Made by a program: the position numbers and the translations under genes. The notes beneath the pieces are model-generated. The model saw only the letters and a list, made by a program, of their open reading frames with translations, was not told the origin of the DNA and did no database searches. From CAYMUG01 sp964393575 (GTDB lineage: Bacteria > Patescibacteriota > Minisyncoccia > Spechtbacterales > 2-12-FULL-38-22): 8,516 nt of DNA. The stretch is taken from NCBI GenBank assembly GCA_964393575.1, contig CAYMUG010000029.1, positions 1 through 8,516 on the forward strand, read 5' to 3'. Below are positions 6,466-8,516 of this stretch, one piece after another (within the stretch, counting starts at the first letter, position 1; each line of letters opens with the position of its first letter).

Positions 6466-6468
6466 AGG

Positions 6469-6511
6469 TTTTGCTTGTCCCGCACTTTTATGCGAAGCAT
6501 CAAGGTGCGGG
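6469..6511 (-). repeat. Hairpin repeat in the rhodanese leader
   Basis: Positions 6469-6500 are identical over 32 bases to 8485-8516 in front of the thioredoxin-like gene. The core at 6479-6511 folds: CCCGCAC (6479-6485) pairs with GTGCGGG (6505-6511), and after further pairs an ATGC/GCAT stem closes on a GAA loop. In both copies the repeat ends three or four bases before the start codon. It is joined directly to the conserved end of element B. Confidence 0.88.
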
Positions 6512-6676
6512 GTTCGGCTCCGCCTCACAAAGTAATAATGCGAATGATACTAATTTTTATGCGAATGATACGAATTGCTTTTGGTTTAATTCGCGGCATT
6601 CGCATGCCTGTCTGCTAAAGCGAGGCGGCGGGCAGGCATTCGTTGATTCGCATTATTACGAGCGGAGCGAGCTTAA
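6512..6676 (-). repeat. Composite intergenic element, copy B (rhodanese leader)
   Basis: Plus-strand reading: GTTCGGCTCCGCCTCACAAA (6512-6531), then GCGAAT words, then ATTCGC words, then CGAGCGGAGCGAGCTTAA (6659-6676). The outer arms form a perfect 14-bp inverted repeat, GTAATAATGCGAAT (6532-6545) with its complement at 6646-6659. Inside the near arm, a 17-bp word differing at one base is repeated 21 bp apart (6538-6554 and 6559-6575). A GC-rich inner hairpin-like stretch (GCATGCCTG...GGCAGGCAT) spans about 6602-6640. No gene or clear promoter is visible in 6466-6698. Confidence 0.78.
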
Positions 6677-6698
6677 TTAATTATATAATTTTTACGTT

Positions 6699-7307
6699 TT
6701 ATTGTAACGGCGCGAACGGTTCGGGGCCATTACCCATATGATCATCTACAAATCTCTCTATCCTTGACTCATTCCATTCATCAAACTTATCCAGATACTC
6801 CCATGCGGTTAAGGCGTAACGCGTTTCCATGTCATTGTAAGGAAGCGCCAAAAACTTTTCTCCGCCGTAACGATTTTCTGTTAACTCCTGCACTCGTCCA
6901 ATATCCTCTTCACTTAAAGCGTCCTTTTTATAATAAAGTACTATTGCTCCGTGTTCTAAGCTATGTACGGCATTGCGCAAATTCTGCGGGGAGTCATAAA
7001 AACCGGAACTCAGCGGACTGGCGGCGTGCTGTCCTCCTGTGGGCGGGTTGGTAGTCCAATCCTGCGGTTCAGCATCGGGGCCAATATGAGTCCTGCCCTG
7101 AGCCTGATGACGCTCTCCGGCTAATTCTTCGGGGCTGCTTGACCTAAGTACAAAAAACAATAGGACAGCAAGTAAAATAACAGAACCCCCTATCACTCCG
7201 GTCCAGGTTAAAATTTTTTTTCTTTTTTCTTTTTTAACCTGCTCTCTTTGTTCTGCTTTTCTTTCTTCTTTTTTTTGTTGACGTTCTTCGTAAGATTCTT
7301 TTGACAT
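6699..7307 (-). CDS. DUF3105 membrane-anchored protein
   Basis: A 202-aa protein. A highly charged Lys/Glu/Gln-rich N-terminus (1-32, probably helical or coiled) is followed by one membrane helix at about 33-54 and an external domain. The domain matches DUF3105 as I know it: THIGP at 73-77, TTNPPTGGQHAASP at 85-98, GFYDSP at 102-107 and AVHSLEHGAIVLYY at 113-126. The repeated histidines (74, 94, 115, 119) are the family's conserved ones and look like metal ligands, but the biochemical role is not established to my knowledge. The frame is open to 7337, yet MFVRRSRTKH is encoded by the conserved repeat end, so I choose the ATG at 7307. It is followed by a rhodanese and preceded by a thioredoxin-like gene, which suggests extracytoplasmic redox or sulfur chemistry. 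Confidence 0.86.
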   Translation of the reverse strand: MSKESYEERQQKKEERKAEQREQVKKEKRKKILTWTGVIGGSVILLAVLLFFVLRSSSPEELAGERHQAQGRTHIGPDAEPQDWTTNPPTGGQHAASPLSSGFYDSPQNLRNAVHSLEHGAIVLYYKKDALSEEDIGRVQELTENRYGGEKFLALPYNDMETRYALTAWEYLDKFDEWNESRIERFVDDHMGNGPEPFAPLQ

Positions 7308-7314
7308 ATGTTTT

Positions 7315-7455
7315 GTTCGGCTACGCCTCACAAACACGCGGAATAAACGCGGAACTTAATGCATATCGCGGAACTAAGCTGAAAAATTCCGTATATGTTC
7401 TGTGTATGGTTCCGCGTAGTTCAGCGCTTGCAAGCGAAGCGTAAGCTGAGCTTAA
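7315..7455 (-). repeat. Composite intergenic element, copy C (DUF3105 leader)
   Basis: Plus-strand reading: GTTCGGCTACGCCTCACAAA (7315-7334), then three GCGGAA words (7338, 7349, 7368), then TTC words at 7387, 7398, 7410 and 7420 (11, 12 and 10 bp apart, with TTCCGCG at 7410-7416), then a 12-bp palindrome CGCTTGCAAGCG (7425-7436), ending in CTGAGCTTAA (7446-7455). This is the same order as copies A and B but with a different arm word. 7456-7500 is AT-rich and shows nothing recognisable. Confidence 0.72.
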
Positions 7456-7500
7456 TTATATTTTATTCTACCCAAATTTAACTTTTTATACAACCTGAAT

Positions 7501-8481
7501 CTATATATGCCCTCCCTCGCAACCTCCAAAAGTAAAGGCATAAAAGCGAAGGTTTGCCGATTTAGTATAAAATCTTAATTCCCCTTCGTGAAATGCATCG
7601 GCACTCACTACATTGTACATTTTAGGATTGGAAACGTACATAATAGTTTCTCCGTTTTCTTCTTTTATATCCTTTCCTCTGGCTTCTGGCGGCACAGGCT
7701 GACCGTTTAATTCTACTTTAACAGTACTGCTTTCTTCCGCAGAATTACTTTCTTTCCCTTCGGCGCTGGCAACTAAGTTTACTGTTATTGCCTGATAATT
7801 TATCTCCAAATAATCGATATAATTTTCTGTGTTTGCGGTATGAGTTATATACTCATCATATCTTTCCCATACCCCTTCATAATTCCAGGTTTCTCCGGGT
7901 GCCCCGCGCAAACTCCCTAAATATGTTTCCGGAGTCGTTGGATAACACACTTTTCCTTTCTCTTTTTTGGCATCTTCGGAGACATTCGGTAAATCCAAAT
8001 CGTTGCTATGAATTTCTTTAAGAGTTTCCTGTATTTTAAGCTCAGTTTCTGCGTATCCTCCCTCGCCTTTATGATCATATATAACCTTTCCTTCCGTATT
8101 TATGAGAAACTTTCTCGGCCATACATTGTTTGACCATAAATTCCAAACCTGATGCTCCGCATCAACAACAACCGGGTACTCTATGCTAAATTCATTTATA
8201 GCTTGTTTTATATTATCCGTATTCTTTTCAAAACCGAATTCCGGCGAATGCACGCCTATTATAATCAGACCTAAATCTCTGTATTTTTCATCCCACTCAA
8301 CTAAATAAGGAAGAGTCCTGATACAGTTAACGCAGGAATAAGTCCAGAAATCAAGAAGGACTATTTTGTTGTCTTTATTAAGATTTTTAATTTTAAGAGG
8401 TTCACTATTTAGCCATTCTAAGTCATCCGGAAATTCCGGTGCGTTACTTCCCTCCCAATTTTTCTCTGAGGTAAAAGGCAT
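7501..8481 (-). CDS. DipZ-type thioredoxin-like protein (redoxin plus C-terminal domain)
   Basis: A 326-aa protein. Residues about 13-160 are a TlpA/DipZ-like thioredoxin fold with FWTYSCVNCIRTLPYL (45-60; redox pair Cys50/Cys53), IIGVHSPEFGFEK (74-86) and the cis-proline strand WPRKFLI (121-127). A linker with the DipZ-typical PETYLG (184-189) leads to a beta-rich C-terminal domain (about 215-320; VELNGQPVPPEARGKDI, then FYAFTFGG) like that behind thioredoxin in DipZ. The CcdA-like membrane part of full DipZ is absent, and so is any signal peptide: the protein starts almost at the fold. Extra cysteines are 179 and 321. The ATG at 8481 follows a repeat that also precedes the rhodanese gene; the frame continues open into that repeat to the window end, so an upstream start cannot be fully excluded. 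Probably a thiol oxidoreductase. Confidence 0.87.
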   Translation of the reverse strand: MPFTSEKNWEGSNAPEFPDDLEWLNSEPLKIKNLNKDNKIVLLDFWTYSCVNCIRTLPYLVEWDEKYRDLGLIIIGVHSPEFGFEKNTDNIKQAINEFSIEYPVVVDAEHQVWNLWSNNVWPRKFLINTEGKVIYDHKGEGGYAETELKIQETLKEIHSNDLDLPNVSEDAKKEKGKVCYPTTPETYLGSLRGAPGETWNYEGVWERYDEYITHTANTENYIDYLEINYQAITVNLVASAEGKESNSAEESSTVKVELNGQPVPPEARGKDIKEENGETIMYVSNPKMYNVVSADAFHEGELRFYTKSANLRFYAFTFGGCEGGHI

Positions 8482-8484
8482 AAT

Positions 8485-8516
8485 TTTTGCTTGTCCCGCA
8501 CTTTTATGCGAAGCAT
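8485..8516 (-). repeat. Second copy of the hairpin repeat, cut by the window end
   Basis: Thirty-two bases identical to 6469-6500, again directly upstream of a start codon followed by CC (ATGCC at both sites). Only one arm of the hairpin is inside the window. By analogy with the rhodanese leader, a GTTCGGCTNCGCCTCACAAA end should follow beyond 8516. Confidence 0.88.

Noticed and set aside
6466..6528. N-terminal extension MRRSRT... of the rhodanese as real protein
   Set aside because: The sequence is encoded by repeat DNA also present before other genes, and the rhodanese fold begins after the inner ATG at 6465.
6512..7334. The GTTCGGCTNCGCCTCACAAA word as a DNA uptake signal
   Set aside because: Such signals are usually spread through a genome including inside genes; here the word is confined to positions before start codons.
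7308..7337. N-terminal extension MFVRRSRTKH of the DUF3105 protein
   Set aside because: It is the translation of the conserved 20-bp element end; the charged N-terminus begins naturally at the ATG at 7307.
1..8516. tRNA, rRNA or known riboswitch genes
   Set aside because: No cloverleaf, CCA-adjacent acceptor stem, rRNA stretch or familiar riboswitch core was seen on either strand by eye.

Overview
The window reads as a piece of a compact bacterial genome, most likely a Candidate Phyla Radiation (Patescibacteria, Parcubacteria-like) organism. This is inferred from the FtsQ style (short divergent C-terminal part with a Cys pair), the variant seryl-tRNA synthetase, the GtrA/PMT-type membrane glycosylation genes, the DUF3105 protein, the moderately AT-rich sequence and the near absence of Shine-Dalgarno sites. 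No rRNA or marker gene fixes the taxon.

Layout. Positions 1-2630 hold a divergent pair: a GtrA-like membrane protein (minus) and a large PMT/ArnT-type membrane glycosyltransferase (plus). They share a 41-bp intergenic region with two mirror-image extended -10 promoters, each placed so that the transcript should begin at the start codon (leaderless mRNAs). A hairpin terminator at about 2599-2627 ends the plus-strand gene. Positions 2643-3299 hold an unrecognised 193-aa gene (minus) with its own promoter and the only good Shine-Dalgarno site in the window. Positions 3414-3477 hold two strong hairpins that close the minus-strand array lying above them.

Positions 3492-8481 form a co-directional minus-strand array, in transcription order: DipZ-type thioredoxin-like protein, DUF3105 membrane-anchored protein, single-domain rhodanese, 72-aa protein, serS, ftsQ. 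The first three suggest a thiol/sulfur redox theme; serS-ftsQ are tightly packed housekeeping genes (4 bp apart).

The most unusual feature is a family of composite intergenic elements at 5668-5869, 6512-6676 and 7315-7455. All three have the same orientation and sit between a stop codon and the next start codon. All have one end reading GTTCGGCTNCGCCTCACAAA on the plus strand (interrupted by a palindrome in the serS copy) and the other end close to CGAGCGGAGCGAGCTTAA. Between the ends lie two opposed arms: GAA/GAAT words in one and TTC/ATTC words in the other, with a different word in each copy, and exact 7-bp phasing in the serS copy. A second, hairpin-forming repeat precedes the rhodanese and thioredoxin genes and is cut by the window end. 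These repeats keep the reading frame open and create false N-terminal extensions (VRRSRT..., ASHKSAGQAK...) in front of the real starts. The element family is the best candidate here for something undescribed. All repeat claims were read by eye.
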